A stretch of 48,926 bases of DNA from Sphingomonadales bacterium (lineage in GTDB: Bacteria > Pseudomonadota > Alphaproteobacteria > Sphingomonadales > Sphingomonadaceae), in assembly GCA_028868535.1 (NCBI GenBank), contig JAGWUH010000029.1:1-48926 (forward strand), in the 5' to 3' direction. Of the stretch, positions 1 to 7,836 are shown in pieces. Positions within the stretch are counted from its first letter, which is position 1. Each line of letters begins with the position of its first letter. The position numbers and the translations under genes are program-made. The notes under the pieces were generated by a model. The model was not told where the DNA came from. It searched no databases and was given only the letters and a program-made list of their open reading frames with translations.

Positions 1-329
1 CGCTGTCCGGGGTGGCGGTGAGGCCCGCCAGCCTGAACCGGTAGCTGACGCTGCTTCGCGCTGCATGGTGCGTCCGGGAAAAGGATGCGCCATCGCGGGC
101 AACGCCGGCCTGAAACACCGGGGCCGCCTTTCGCGAGAAGGCGGACCGGATGGTGGGGGTGTAACCTATGTGGTTGCAAATGTCAAGAAGGGAGTTGGCG
201 GGGTGTTGCCGGTGGGCGTTCAGTTTGGTTGCTCGAGGTCCCCGCTTTCGCGGGGATGACGGGGTTGTGGGGGCCGGCGAGGTTGCGGAGGCCGGCGACA
301 GAGAGAGGGGGCAAGCGGCCTTGGCCGGA
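1..329. other. Non-coding left end with two hairpins and one repeat
   Basis: No convincing gene is visible; the open frames crossing it have no recognisable domains and merely translate a palindromic repeat. It holds an imperfect hairpin (arms 65-75 and 83-93, eleven pairs of which two are G-U, 7-nt loop), a perfect 7-bp hairpin (124-130 with 138-144), and the repeat at 231-262. It lies downstream of the minus-strand ferredoxin gene and may contain that gene's 3' end, although no T-rich terminator tail is seen. Confidence 0.6.
231..262. repeat. Short palindromic intergenic repeat (REP-like)
   Basis: The core CCCCGCTTTCGCGGGGATGA is the dyad found at many intergenic positions in proteobacterial genomes. 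Its spurious translations are typical of the family (RESGDLE on one strand, FRGDDG or FAGMTG on the others). Only one copy occurs in this window, so membership in a genome-wide family rests on recognition and not on copies seen here. Confidence 0.6.
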
Positions 330-713
330 CTATTCCCGCCGCAGCCGGTGCCGTTCCACCGGTTCGCCGCCGATCAGGTGCTGCTGGATGATCTCCTCCA
401 GCACGTCGGGGGTGCAGCCGTGGTACCAGACGCCTTCGGGGTAGACCACCGCGACCGGGCCGGCGGCGCAGATCTTCAGGCAATCGGCCTTGCTGCGGGC
501 GACGCCGCCGTCGCCGGTGAGGCCGAGCTGCTTGCAGCGCTTCTTCAGGTAGGCCCACGACGCCTTGCCGGTCTCGGCATCGCAGCATTCGCCCTTGGCC
601 GGCTCGGCGCAGAGGAAGATGTGGCGGCGGATGCCTTCGGGGGCATCGACCCTGGCGCTGCCGAGCTTGGCCAGGGCATCGGCGGCGCGATGCAGTTCGG
701 TTTCGCGCTTCAT
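330..713 (-). CDS. Thioredoxin-like [2Fe-2S] ferredoxin-domain protein
   Basis: A 127-residue protein of the thioredoxin-fold [2Fe-2S] ferredoxin type (Shethna / NuoE-like). Probable cluster ligands are Cys35, Cys43 or Cys44, Cys78 and Cys82; the last pair sits in a [12 protein letters not shown] context typical of the family, followed by a GVWYHGC strand. Such proteins are soluble electron carriers; the partner here is unknown. Its ATG overlaps the TGA of the upstream thioesterase gene by 4 bp (ATGA), so the two are probably translationally coupled. The sequence shows the fold and cysteine pattern; a redox role is inferred from the family. Confidence 0.85.
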   Translation of the reverse strand: MKRETELHRAADALAKLGSARVDAPEGIRRHIFLCAEPAKGECCDAETGKASWAYLKKRCKQLGLTGDGGVARSKADCLKICAAGPVAVVYPEGVWYHGCTPDVLEEIIQQHLIGGEPVERHRLRRE

Positions 714-1147
714 GCCAGGAACATCCAGGGTTTGACGCTTTCGCGGAAGGATTCGGGGATCGCCACCGCCGTGGAATCGCGGACGCAGACCATCACCGCG
801 CGCGAGAATCCCACCGTCCGGCCGTCCTGGCGGACCAGTTGCAGGAGCTGGTAGCTGGTGCGGCCAAGTTCGGCCGCGGCGACGTGGAAGGTGAGCGGCG
901 ACGGATAGAACGCCTGCCCGAGATATTCGAGCTGGCAGCTTGCCACCATCGCGGTGATGCCGGAAGCGCCGAGCGAGGCGTGATAGCCGCTGGCGCCGTG
1001 GAAGCGGACGCGCGCGTCCTCGTAGAGCGAGACCATCGCCGCATTGTTGACGTGCTGGTTGACGTCAAGATCGCCGAAACGGGTGGCGATCTCGCAGGTG
1101 TAGGGATAGCGCGCGGGATCGAGCAGCGCGGGATCGGGCTTGGCCAT
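710..1147 (-). CDS. Hotdog-fold acyl-CoA thioesterase (4HBT family)
   Basis: A 145-residue single-domain hotdog protein, the usual size for the 4-hydroxybenzoyl-CoA thioesterase / YbgC-like family. The N-terminal signature [13 protein letters not shown] (about residues 23-35), followed by an aromatic and acidic helix (YEDARVRF), is the catalytic-helix region; the Asp in GDLDVNQ is the likely catalytic acid. It should hydrolyse an acyl-CoA or related thioester in the cytoplasm, but the natural substrate cannot be read from sequence. It is first in a two-gene operon with the ferredoxin-like gene and starts at ATG 1147. The 106-bp gap to the S9 peptidase end at 1254 probably carries its promoter. 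Confidence 0.85.
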   Translation of the reverse strand: MAKPDPALLDPARYPYTCEIATRFGDLDVNQHVNNAAMVSLYEDARVRFHGASGYHASLGASGITAMVASCQLEYLGQAFYPSPLTFHVAAAELGRTSYQLLQLVRQDGRTVGFSRAVMVCVRDSTAVAIPESFRESVKPWMFLA

Positions 1148-1253
1148 GGTCAGCGCGCCTTCCGATCGGACCGCACCGGATCGCGCGCTTCAGAGGCCGT
1201 TGTTGCGGCGTTTTTCCAAGTCACGTCGTGTTCCACTCCGTTTGCAGGACGAT

Positions 1254-3395
1254 CTAGGGCTTCAGCCAGCGATCGAGCCACGCGAACACCGTCTGGTGCC
1301 ATTGCAGCGAATTCTTCGGTTTCTGCACCCAGTGGCTCTCGTCCGGGAACACCAGCAAACGGGCGGGGACGGCGCGCCGCTGCAGCGCGGTGAAGGCGGC
1401 GAGGCCCTGCGTGTAGGGGATGCGGAAGTCGTTCTCGCTGGTGATCACCAGCATCGGCGTCTTCCAGGCGGCGACGTGGTTGACCGGGTTCCACTTCTCG
1501 AACTCGGCCGGGTTCTCGAAATAGGCGTGGCCGCCGTGCTCCCATTCGTCGAACCACAGCTCGTCGGTCTCGTAGGCCATCGCGCGGGCGTCGAACACGC
1601 CGTCGTGCTGGACCAGGCAGCGGAAGCGATCGGCCCATTTGCCCTCGATCCAGTTCATCATGAAGCCGCCGTAGGACGCCCCGAGCGCGCAGGCGCGGTT
1701 GCCGTCGAGCGACGGATCGGCGGCGAGCGCGGCGGCGAGGCCCTTCTGCAGGTCTTCGAGCGGCTTGCCGCCCCAGTCGCGGTTGATCGCATCGGTAAAG
1801 GCCTGTCCGTAGCCGGTCGAGCCGTGGAAATCGATCGAGACCACCGCATAGCCGCGCGATGCGAACACGCGCGGGTTCCAGCGCCAGGACCAGCCGTCGT
1901 TGAACGAGCCCTGCGGGCCGCCGTGGACGAACAGCAGCACGGGGAGCTTGCCGGCCGCGCTTCCGGCGGGCTTGTGGACCAGGCCCCAGACGGTCTCGCC
2001 GCCGGCGCCGGCGAAGTGGAAGCGGGTGGTGGCGACCGGCGCCTGCGCGGCGAGCGCGGCGTCGTTGGCGTGGCTGAGGCGCCGGGCCGGCTTGCCGGGG
2101 CGGGCGAGCCAGACTTCGGCGGGGGTATTGGCGGTGTCGCGGGTGAACAGGATGCCGCCGCCGGGCAGCGGGGAGACACCCGCGACATGGGCATCCGCGG
2201 TGGGCGCCTTGCCGAGCAGCGCCAGGCGGGTGACGGCGCCGGTGGCGGCATCGATGCGGAACAGCGGGTGATCGAGCGTATCGGGCGCGGTGGCGAGCAG
2301 CGCCTTGCCGGCGGCGTCCCAGGCGAGCGAATCGACCGAGCGATCCCACCCGGCGGTGAGCGCGCGGGTCTGCCCGGTGGCGAGATCGCGCAGCATCACC
2401 ACCATGCGATCCGATTCGTAGCCGGGGCGGGCCATCGCGGCCCATGCCAGCCAGCGGCCGTCGGGCGAGGGGGCGGGCAGCGAATCGGTGGCGGTGTTGC
2501 CGGCGGTGAGGTTGGCCGGGACCTTGCCGTCGAGGCGGGATTGCCAGAGATCGAGGTTGGTCGAGTTGGGCTCGATACGATCGGCGCGGCGGGAGACGAA
2601 ATAGACGCTTTTCGAATCGGGCGCCCAGGCGAGCTGCTCGGCGCCGCCGTCGGGACGGGTCGGGGTATCGCCGTCGAGGCTGCCGGGCTGGCCGGCGGGG
2701 CCGTCGAGCGCGACCGGATCGCCCGCCAGCCTGCCGCCGTCGATGGCGACGACGAAGGCGCGGTTGCGCAGGCCGGGGCGCAGCCAGGCGTCCCAGTGGC
2801 GGACGAAGCCGACGCCGTCGGGGTAGAGCCGGCCGGTGCCGGGGCCGGGGGTGCCGAGGCGATCATCGCCGTCGCAGCCGAGCGTCGGGCAGGTGCGCGC
2901 GGTTTCCCCCCAGACCAGCATGTGCCGGCCATCGGGCGCGGGGAGGAAGCCGGCGACGTCGCTGCGGAAGGCACTTGCCGCGACGGGGGCGGGGGTGGGC
3001 GCGCCACGGGGCGCGGCCAGATCGAGCGACCAGAGCTGGTCGCTGCCGTCCTTCGGCGCGAGGAACCACAGGCGCTTGCCGTCGGGGCTGAAGGCGGGCG
3101 CGCGGGCGCCGGCGGGCAGGCCGTCGATGCGGTCGGGGACGCCGCCGGCGGTGGCGACGCGCCAGAGCGCGGGGGTGCGCTTGTAGCTGGCGGGATCGGT
3201 GGCGGTCTGCTGCCAGACGACCCACCGGCCGTCGGGCGAGGCGGCGGGGGCGGCGACGCGCGTCATCGTCACCAGGTCCTGCGGGGTCATGGCGGCAGGG
3301 ACGGCGATAGGGTCGGCGGCGGAGCCGGCAGCGGAGCCGGCAGCGGGGCCCAGCACGAGCGAGAACGCGAGCAGCGCCCTGAGGGATGACGTCAT
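1254..3395 (-). CDS. Exported S9-family serine peptidase
   Basis: Prolyl-oligopeptidase-family (S9C, acylaminoacyl / dipeptidyl peptidase type) enzyme of 713 residues. A Sec signal peptide (SLRALLAFSLVLGPAAGSAAG) points to the periplasm. The middle is a WD/TolB-like beta-propeller with repeated SPDGRW / SPDGKRLWF motifs. The C-terminal alpha/beta-hydrolase domain has nucleophile Ser574 in GASYGG, Asp656 in SENDFRIPY and His688 in FPDESHW, a complete catalytic triad. Twelve in-frame codons precede the chosen ATG, starting at a TTG, but they would put an odd segment before the signal peptide. It follows popZ on the same strand after a 49-bp gap. Role: degradation of exogenous or periplasmic peptides (family inference). 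Confidence 0.9.
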   Translation of the reverse strand: MTSSLRALLAFSLVLGPAAGSAAGSAADPIAVPAAMTPQDLVTMTRVAAPAASPDGRWVVWQQTATDPASYKRTPALWRVATAGGVPDRIDGLPAGARAPAFSPDGKRLWFLAPKDGSDQLWSLDLAAPRGAPTPAPVAASAFRSDVAGFLPAPDGRHMLVWGETARTCPTLGCDGDDRLGTPGPGTGRLYPDGVGFVRHWDAWLRPGLRNRAFVVAIDGGRLAGDPVALDGPAGQPGSLDGDTPTRPDGGAEQLAWAPDSKSVYFVSRRADRIEPNSTNLDLWQSRLDGKVPANLTAGNTATDSLPAPSPDGRWLAWAAMARPGYESDRMVVMLRDLATGQTRALTAGWDRSVDSLAWDAAGKALLATAPDTLDHPLFRIDAATGAVTRLALLGKAPTADAHVAGVSPLPGGGILFTRDTANTPAEVWLARPGKPARRLSHANDAALAAQAPVATTRFHFAGAGGETVWGLVHKPAGSAAGKLPVLLFVHGGPQGSFNDGWSWRWNPRVFASRGYAVVSIDFHGSTGYGQAFTDAINRDWGGKPLEDLQKGLAAALAADPSLDGNRACALGASYGGFMMNWIEGKWADRFRCLVQHDGVFDARAMAYETDELWFDEWEHGGHAYFENPAEFEKWNPVNHVAAWKTPMLVITSENDFRIPYTQGLAAFTALQRRAVPARLLVFPDESHWVQKPKNSLQWHQTVFAWLDRWLKP

Positions 3396-3444
3396 GGCGG
3401 GCAGGTTACCGGCTGACGCCGGCGGCATCAATGCCCGCGGCGGA

Positions 3445-3939
3445 TCAGACTTTCTTGCCGACGATCCGCGCGATTTCCGCCGCGACCAGGCGCTCCACCA
3501 TCGGCGGCAGGTTCTTGTCCAGCCATTCGGCGAGGGCCGGGCGCAGCAGTTCGCGGGTCAGCTCCTCGAGCGAGGTTTCGCCGGAGCGGACGATCTGGGG
3601 ATGGGCGCGGGGTTCGGACATCATGGCGAGGGCGGCCAGCGACTGGCGCATGGCGGAGCGCGATTCGGCCGTGACCAGCGAATCGTCGGCATCGACGGCA
3701 TCGGCGGCGGCGACGACGGGCTCCCCGTCGGGTTCGTCATCGAGGTACTGCGCCGAGACCGCGAGATCGAGCACGTCGACCGCGGCCTCGCCCTCAGGCT
3801 CGGCGTGCGGGGCTTCGGCGAGGCCGCGCGTCTCGCGCTGGCGGCGGGTTTCCGCCGCGAGTTCGCGGGTATCCCGCGCGATGACCTTCTTGATCGATTC
3901 GAGGATTTCCTCGACCGAAGATTCGCCAGGCTGGCGCAT
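3445..3939 (-). CDS. popZ: PopZ-type polar organising protein (DUF2497)
   Basis: A 164-residue protein with the PopZ architecture: an N-terminal amphipathic helix (SSVEEILESIKKVIARD, residues 7-23), a long acidic Ala/Glu/Asp-rich linker (about 40-120) and a conserved C-terminal helical assembly region (TSLEELTRELLRPALAEWLD and ENLPPMVERL-like NLPPMVERLVAAEIARIV, about 122-162). In Caulobacter PopZ self-assembles at the poles, anchors ParB-parS and recruits cell-cycle kinases. It lies 30 bp after tolC in a pcm-like / tolC / popZ order. The linker is moderately long, so the protein is close to Caulobacter PopZ in size. Assignment from domain pattern is strong; polar function in this organism is inferred. 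Confidence 0.88.
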   Translation of the reverse strand: MRQPGESSVEEILESIKKVIARDTRELAAETRRQRETRGLAEAPHAEPEGEAAVDVLDLAVSAQYLDDEPDGEPVVAAADAVDADDSLVTAESRSAMRQSLAALAMMSEPRAHPQIVRSGETSLEELTRELLRPALAEWLDKNLPPMVERLVAAEIARIVGKKV

Positions 3940-3969
3940 TGTGGACGGACCCCCCGAAGTCTGCGTGAA

Positions 3970-5430
3970 TCACTTGGCGTTGATTGTGCCGTTCTGGGAC
4001 GGCGTGTCAACGGTGCGGGTCGATTTCGCGCGGGGTGTGGGATCGCTGCCCCAGTCCCAGAACGTGCCCCGGGCCTGCTGGTAGTGGATGCCGGGATCGT
4101 AGAGCGGGCCGCCGTCGAGCCCGAGGTCGCGGGCTTCGGCGCGGCCCATCGCCGCCAGCAGGGTGAAGCCGGCGACATAGGCGTTGCGGCGCGCGGTGAC
4201 GAGCTGGAGCTGGGCGTTGACCAGTTCCTGCTCGGCATTGAGGATGTCGATGATCGTGCGGTTGCCGACGCTGTTCTCCGCACGGACGCCCTCGAGGCTG
4301 AGGGTGGCGGCGTCGACCGCGGTCTGCGACGAGACGATGATCGCGTTGGCAGCCTGCCAGGACGACCAGGCGGCGCGGGCCTGCGCGATCACCGCGCGTT
4401 CCGCCGCGATCTCGTTCTCCAGCGCGGCGCCTTCGCGGGCCTGGGCCTGCTTGACCAGCGCGGTCGGCCGGCCGCCCTGGTAGAGCGGGATGGTGGCGCG
4501 GACGCCGACGTCGGCGGTGGTGGTGGTGGGCACGGCAACGGAAGCGCCGTTGACGTTGGCCGAACCGAGGAAGTCCGTGCGCGCGGTGTCGGCGAACAGG
4601 CTGACCTTGGGCAGGCGCGCGGCGCCGGCGGCGCGGGTGTCGAAGCGCGCGGCCTTGCTGCGCTCGCGCGCGGCGAGCAGGTCCGGGTTGCGGTCGAGCG
4701 CGATCGCCACGGCATCGTCGGCGGTGGCGGGAAGGCCGGGCAACGGCGGCGGCGGCTGGAGATCGACCGGGGGGCGGCCGACGAACTGGATGTAGCGTTC
4801 GCGCGCGTTGGCGAGGTTGGCCTGCGCCGACTGCAACTGGCCGCGCGCCAGCGCCAGGCGCGATTGCGACTGGGCGACGTCGGTGCGGGTGAGGTCGCCG
4901 ATCTCGAAGCGGTCGCGCGTGGCCTGGAGGTTGACGTCGAGCGTCTGCACCTGGGCCTGGTTGAGCCGTACCACCGCCTCGTTGAGGATCACGTCCATGT
5001 AGGTGGCGACGACTTGGCTGAACACGCTGCTTTCGCTGCCGCGCAGGTCGTTGCGGCCGGCGGCGACGCGGGTTTCGGCGCCCGAAATGGCGTTGCGCAC
5101 GCCGCCACCCGAATAGACCGGGACGTTCAGCGTGCCGCCAAGGGAGAAGAGGCGGCTATAGCTGAGCTGATCGGGCACGGCGTCCGCACGCTTGACGTAT
5201 TCGGTCTCCTGCGCGCTGGCGTTGAGCGAGGGCAGGCCGTCGGCGCGGGCGATCGGCACGCTTTCGTCGACGGCGCGCTGGTTCTCGCGCGCGGCGTTGA
5301 GCTGGGGGTTGGTGGCGTAGGCGGAGAGCAGCGCGGCGCGCAGGTCATCGGCGCGGGCCGGGGCCTGCACCAGCGACGCCGCGAGGGTTGCGCCCGCGAG
5401 CAGGGCGCTGCGTCGGGCCCCGATGGGCAC
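3970..5430 (-). CDS. tolC: TolC-family outer-membrane channel protein
   Basis: A 486-residue outer-membrane efflux protein. Residues 1-27 form a signal peptide ending in PARA. Two OEP repeats follow, with long helical heptads (for example QVQTLDVNLQATRDRFEIGDLTRTDVAQSQSRLALARGQL) and the conserved second-repeat strand near GNRTIIDILNAEQELVNAQ. TolC trimers form the outer-membrane and periplasmic tunnel for type I secretion and RND pumps. The RND pump at 32365-36865 lacks its own outer-membrane component, so this protein could serve it. The gene starts 2 bp after the pcm-like stop, which indicates an operon. The C-terminal tail after residue about 450 is Pro/Arg/Thr-rich and not part of the barrel. 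Confidence 0.92.
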   Translation of the reverse strand: MPIGARRSALLAGATLAASLVQAPARADDLRAALLSAYATNPQLNAARENQRAVDESVPIARADGLPSLNASAQETEYVKRADAVPDQLSYSRLFSLGGTLNVPVYSGGGVRNAISGAETRVAAGRNDLRGSESSVFSQVVATYMDVILNEAVVRLNQAQVQTLDVNLQATRDRFEIGDLTRTDVAQSQSRLALARGQLQSAQANLANARERYIQFVGRPPVDLQPPPPLPGLPATADDAVAIALDRNPDLLAARERSKAARFDTRAAGAARLPKVSLFADTARTDFLGSANVNGASVAVPTTTTADVGVRATIPLYQGGRPTALVKQAQAREGAALENEIAAERAVIAQARAAWSSWQAANAIIVSSQTAVDAATLSLEGVRAENSVGNRTIIDILNAEQELVNAQLQLVTARRNAYVAGFTLLAAMGRAEARDLGLDGGPLYDPGIHYQQARGTFWDWGSDPTPRAKSTRTVDTPSQNGTINAK

Positions 5431-5432
5431 GG

Positions 5433-6032
5433 TTAGAAGCTCCAGCGCTTCGGCGCGGCGAGTTCGGGGAGCACCGGGATGCCGATCTCGGCGAGCGGCA
5501 ACAGCGCGACGCGGCCGGCGGCCTTGCGGCCCACCGCGAGGCGGGTGACGCCGCGCAGCACCTGGCCGGTGACGACGCGGCCGTCGTCCGCGAGGCGGGC
5601 GGCGAGAGCATCGGGCAGGACTTCGGCGGCGCCGTCGATGACCAGCAGCGTGTAGCCGCCGGGGCCTGCCTTCGCGGCATCGGCCGGGTCGACCGCGTCG
5701 AGCGTGCCGACCAGCGGGCGCAGCAGGGCGGCGAGATAGCCGGCACCGTCGCCGACCAGCAGCGCCTTGTCGGTCGCTTGCGGCGCGGCTTCGGCGAGCA
5801 TGCGGCCGTGGACCAGCGGGGCGGCGAGCCAGCGGCCGTTGCCGAGCGCGACGGCGCGATCGATGTAGGCGGCGGCGCGGGCGCCCTCGGGCACGAAATC
5901 CTCGCGCGGGATGGAGGCCATGGCGGCGAGCACCCAGGGCTCGTTGACGCCGCTGGTGCGCAGCTGGCTGTCAATCATGGCGCGGCGCGCGGCGCTGCCC
6001 GGCTGCGCGTTGATGGCGGTGACTTCGCTCAT
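5433..6032 (-). CDS. Protein-L-isoaspartate O-methyltransferase-like protein, shortened
   Basis: The N-terminus (AMIDSQLRTSGVNEPWVLAAMASIPREDFVP, residues 18-48) matches the PCMT family, and a SAM-binding motif I is visible as LLVGDGAGYLAALL (about 92-105). The normal PCMT stretch carrying the active-site Thr/Ser (a QTISQP-like segment) reads RWLAAPLVHGRML here, and the segment after motif I is shorter than usual, so the protein has only 199 residues. It could be a diverged methyltransferase with another substrate, or an inactive relative. It is the first gene of the tolC-popZ operon and is divergent from the fumarase gene. Confidence 0.8.
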   Translation of the reverse strand: MSEVTAINAQPGSAARRAMIDSQLRTSGVNEPWVLAAMASIPREDFVPEGARAAAYIDRAVALGNGRWLAAPLVHGRMLAEAAPQATDKALLVGDGAGYLAALLRPLVGTLDAVDPADAAKAGPGGYTLLVIDGAAEVLPDALAARLADDGRVVTGQVLRGVTRLAVGRKAAGRVALLPLAEIGIPVLPELAAPKRWSF

Positions 6033-6121
6033 GTCCCTGGACCCCGTCGAAATGCTCTGGCCGGGCCCGGAGCCCGTTCACGGCAGGCTTCTAGGCGAAC
6101 CGAAAAGCCGCGCCAAGCGCT

Positions 6122-6150
6122 TTGACGGCACTGGTCGGTTTGCCTATGGC
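6122..6150 (+). promoter_or_regulatory. Candidate sigma-70-type promoter of the fumarase gene
   Basis: TTGACG (6122-6127) and TATGGC (6145-6150) are separated by exactly 17 bp in the divergent region between the pcm-like gene and the fumarase gene. This predicts a transcript start near 6157 and a leader of about 70 nt. The -35 box differs from TTGACA at one base; the -10 box is weaker. Confidence 0.45.
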
Positions 6151-6228
6151 CTTCGTCGATCACGGGGCCGGGAGCGGCCGCGCGAACCGCCTTATTTGCC
6201 CGAACCGCATTCTGGAGGAGCACGTCCG

Positions 6229-7749
6229 ATGGCCGAGATGGTCACCATCCGCGAAGCAGACCTGGTCGAGAGCGTCGCCGACGCGCTGCAATACATCAGC
6301 TTCTACCACCCGATGGACTACATCAAGGCGCTGGGCGAGGCCTACGAGGCCGAGCAGGGGCCGGCGGCGAAGGACGCGATCGCGCAGATCCTGACCAACA
6401 GCCGGATGTGCGCCGAGGGCCACCGGCCGATCTGCCAGGATACCGGCATCGTCAACGTGTTCATCGAATGGGGCCAGGACTGCCGGCTCGAATCGGACAA
6501 GTCGTTGCAGGACGTGGTCGATGAGGGCGTGCGCCGCGCCTACAACCATCCCGACAACAAGCTGCGCGCGTCGGTGCTGGCCGATCCGGCGTTCACCCGC
6601 CGCAACACCCGCGACAACACCCCCTGCGTGCTCAACGTGACGATGGTGCCGGGCAGCAAGGTCTCCGTCGACGTCGCCGCCAAGGGCGGCGGCAGCGAGA
6701 ACAAGTCAAAGTTCAAGATGATGAACCCGAGCGACAACATCGTCGACTGGGTGATCGAGATGCTGCCGCAGATGGGCGCCGGCTGGTGCCCGCCGGGGAT
6801 GCTCGGCATCGGCATCGGCGGGACGGCGGAGCACTGCGTGCTGCTGGCGAAGAAGGCGCTGATGGACCCGATCGACATGGGCCAGCTCAAGGCGCGCGGG
6901 CCGCAGAACGACCTCGAGGCGATGCGCATCGAGATCTTCGACAAGGTCAACGCGCTGGGCATCGGCGCGCAGGGACTGGGCGGGCTCTCGACCATCCTCG
7001 ACGTCAAGATCATGGACGCGCCGTGCCATGCCGCGTCGAAGCCGGTGGCGATGATCCCGAACTGCGCGGCGACGCGCCACGCGCACTTCACGCTCGATGG
7101 CAGCGGGCCGAGCTACATACCGACGCCGAAGCTCGACGAATGGCCCAAGGTGCACTGGGCGCCCGACGCCGCGTCGAAGCGGGTCAACCTCGACACGCTG
7201 ACCGCCGAGGAGGTGCAGGGCTGGAAGCAGGGCGACCGGCTGCTGCTCAACGGCAGGATGCTGACCGGGCGCGACGCCGCGCACAAGCGCATCAATGACA
7301 TGCTGGCGAAAGGCGAGGAACTGCCGGTCGATTTCCGGGGGCGGGTGATCTACTACGTCGGCCCGGTCGACCCGGTGCGCGAGGAAGTGGTCGGCCCGGC
7401 CGGCCCGACCACGGCGACGCGGATGGATTCGTTCTCCGACCTGATGCTCGATCTCGGCCTGCTCGCCAGCGTCGGCAAGGCCGAGCGCGGGCCGGCGGCG
7501 ACCCGGTCGATCGCCGCGCACAAGAGCGCCTACCTGATGGCGGTGGGCGGCGCCGCCTACCTGGTGGCGCGCGCGATCAAGCAGGCGAAGGTGGTCGGTT
7601 TCGCCGATCTCGGCATGGAGGCGATCTACGAGTTCACCGTCGAGGACATGCCGGTGACGGTGGCGGTCGATTCGGAAGGCAACAACGTCCACCAGCTGGC
7701 GCCGCTGGTGTGGAAGGACAAGATCGCCAAGGAGCACCTGCTGGCCTGA
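6229..7749 (+). CDS. fumA: Fumarate hydratase class I (iron-sulfur, aerobic type)
   Basis: A 506-residue dimeric-type class I fumarase converting fumarate to L-malate in the TCA cycle. Likely [4Fe-4S] ligands are Cys69 (GHRPICQDTG), Cys187 (GAGWCPPGM) and Cys279 (MIPNCAATRH); their spacing fits the E. coli FumA ligand set. The C-terminal domain carries YYVGPVDPVREEVVGPAGPTTATRMD. ATG 6229 is chosen because GGAGGAG lies 8 nt upstream and the protein then begins MAEMVTIREADLVESV as in homologues; the frame is open further upstream but has no homology there. The cluster is oxygen-sensitive in this family. No class II fumC is present in the window. Confidence 0.93.
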   Translation: MAEMVTIREADLVESVADALQYISFYHPMDYIKALGEAYEAEQGPAAKDAIAQILTNSRMCAEGHRPICQDTGIVNVFIEWGQDCRLESDKSLQDVVDEGVRRAYNHPDNKLRASVLADPAFTRRNTRDNTPCVLNVTMVPGSKVSVDVAAKGGGSENKSKFKMMNPSDNIVDWVIEMLPQMGAGWCPPGMLGIGIGGTAEHCVLLAKKALMDPIDMGQLKARGPQNDLEAMRIEIFDKVNALGIGAQGLGGLSTILDVKIMDAPCHAASKPVAMIPNCAATRHAHFTLDGSGPSYIPTPKLDEWPKVHWAPDAASKRVNLDTLTAEEVQGWKQGDRLLLNGRMLTGRDAAHKRINDMLAKGEELPVDFRGRVIYYVGPVDPVREEVVGPAGPTTATRMDSFSDLMLDLGLLASVGKAERGPAATRSIAAHKSAYLMAVGGAAYLVARAIKQAKVVGFADLGMEAIYEFTVEDMPVTVAVDSEGNNVHQLAPLVWKDKIAKEHLLA

Positions 7750-7776
7750 GGACAAGCGCCGGCCGCAATCGATAAA

Positions 7777-7800
7777 CCGCCGTCGCCCGCCGACCGGCGG
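7777..7800. terminator. GC-rich hairpin after the fumarase gene
   Basis: CCGCCG (7777-7782) pairs with CGGCGG (7795-7800), with further partial pairing inside, 28 bp after the fumarase stop. There is no T-run behind it, so termination is uncertain. It separates the fumarase gene from the LytS-type kinase gene. Confidence 0.35.
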
Positions 7801-7836
7801 CATGGCGCGCACGCGATTCGCGCGTATGATCGCGCC

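Noticed and set aside
1140..3389. 749-codon open frame on plus opposite the S9 peptidase
   Set aside because: Translates to Gly/Arg/Ala-rich low-complexity sequence without domains; the opposite strand has a full catalytic triad. Long antisense frames are expected at this GC content.
3199..5436. 745-codon plus-strand frame opposite popZ and tolC
   Set aside because: No recognisable domain; composition is typical of the antisense of high-GC genes.
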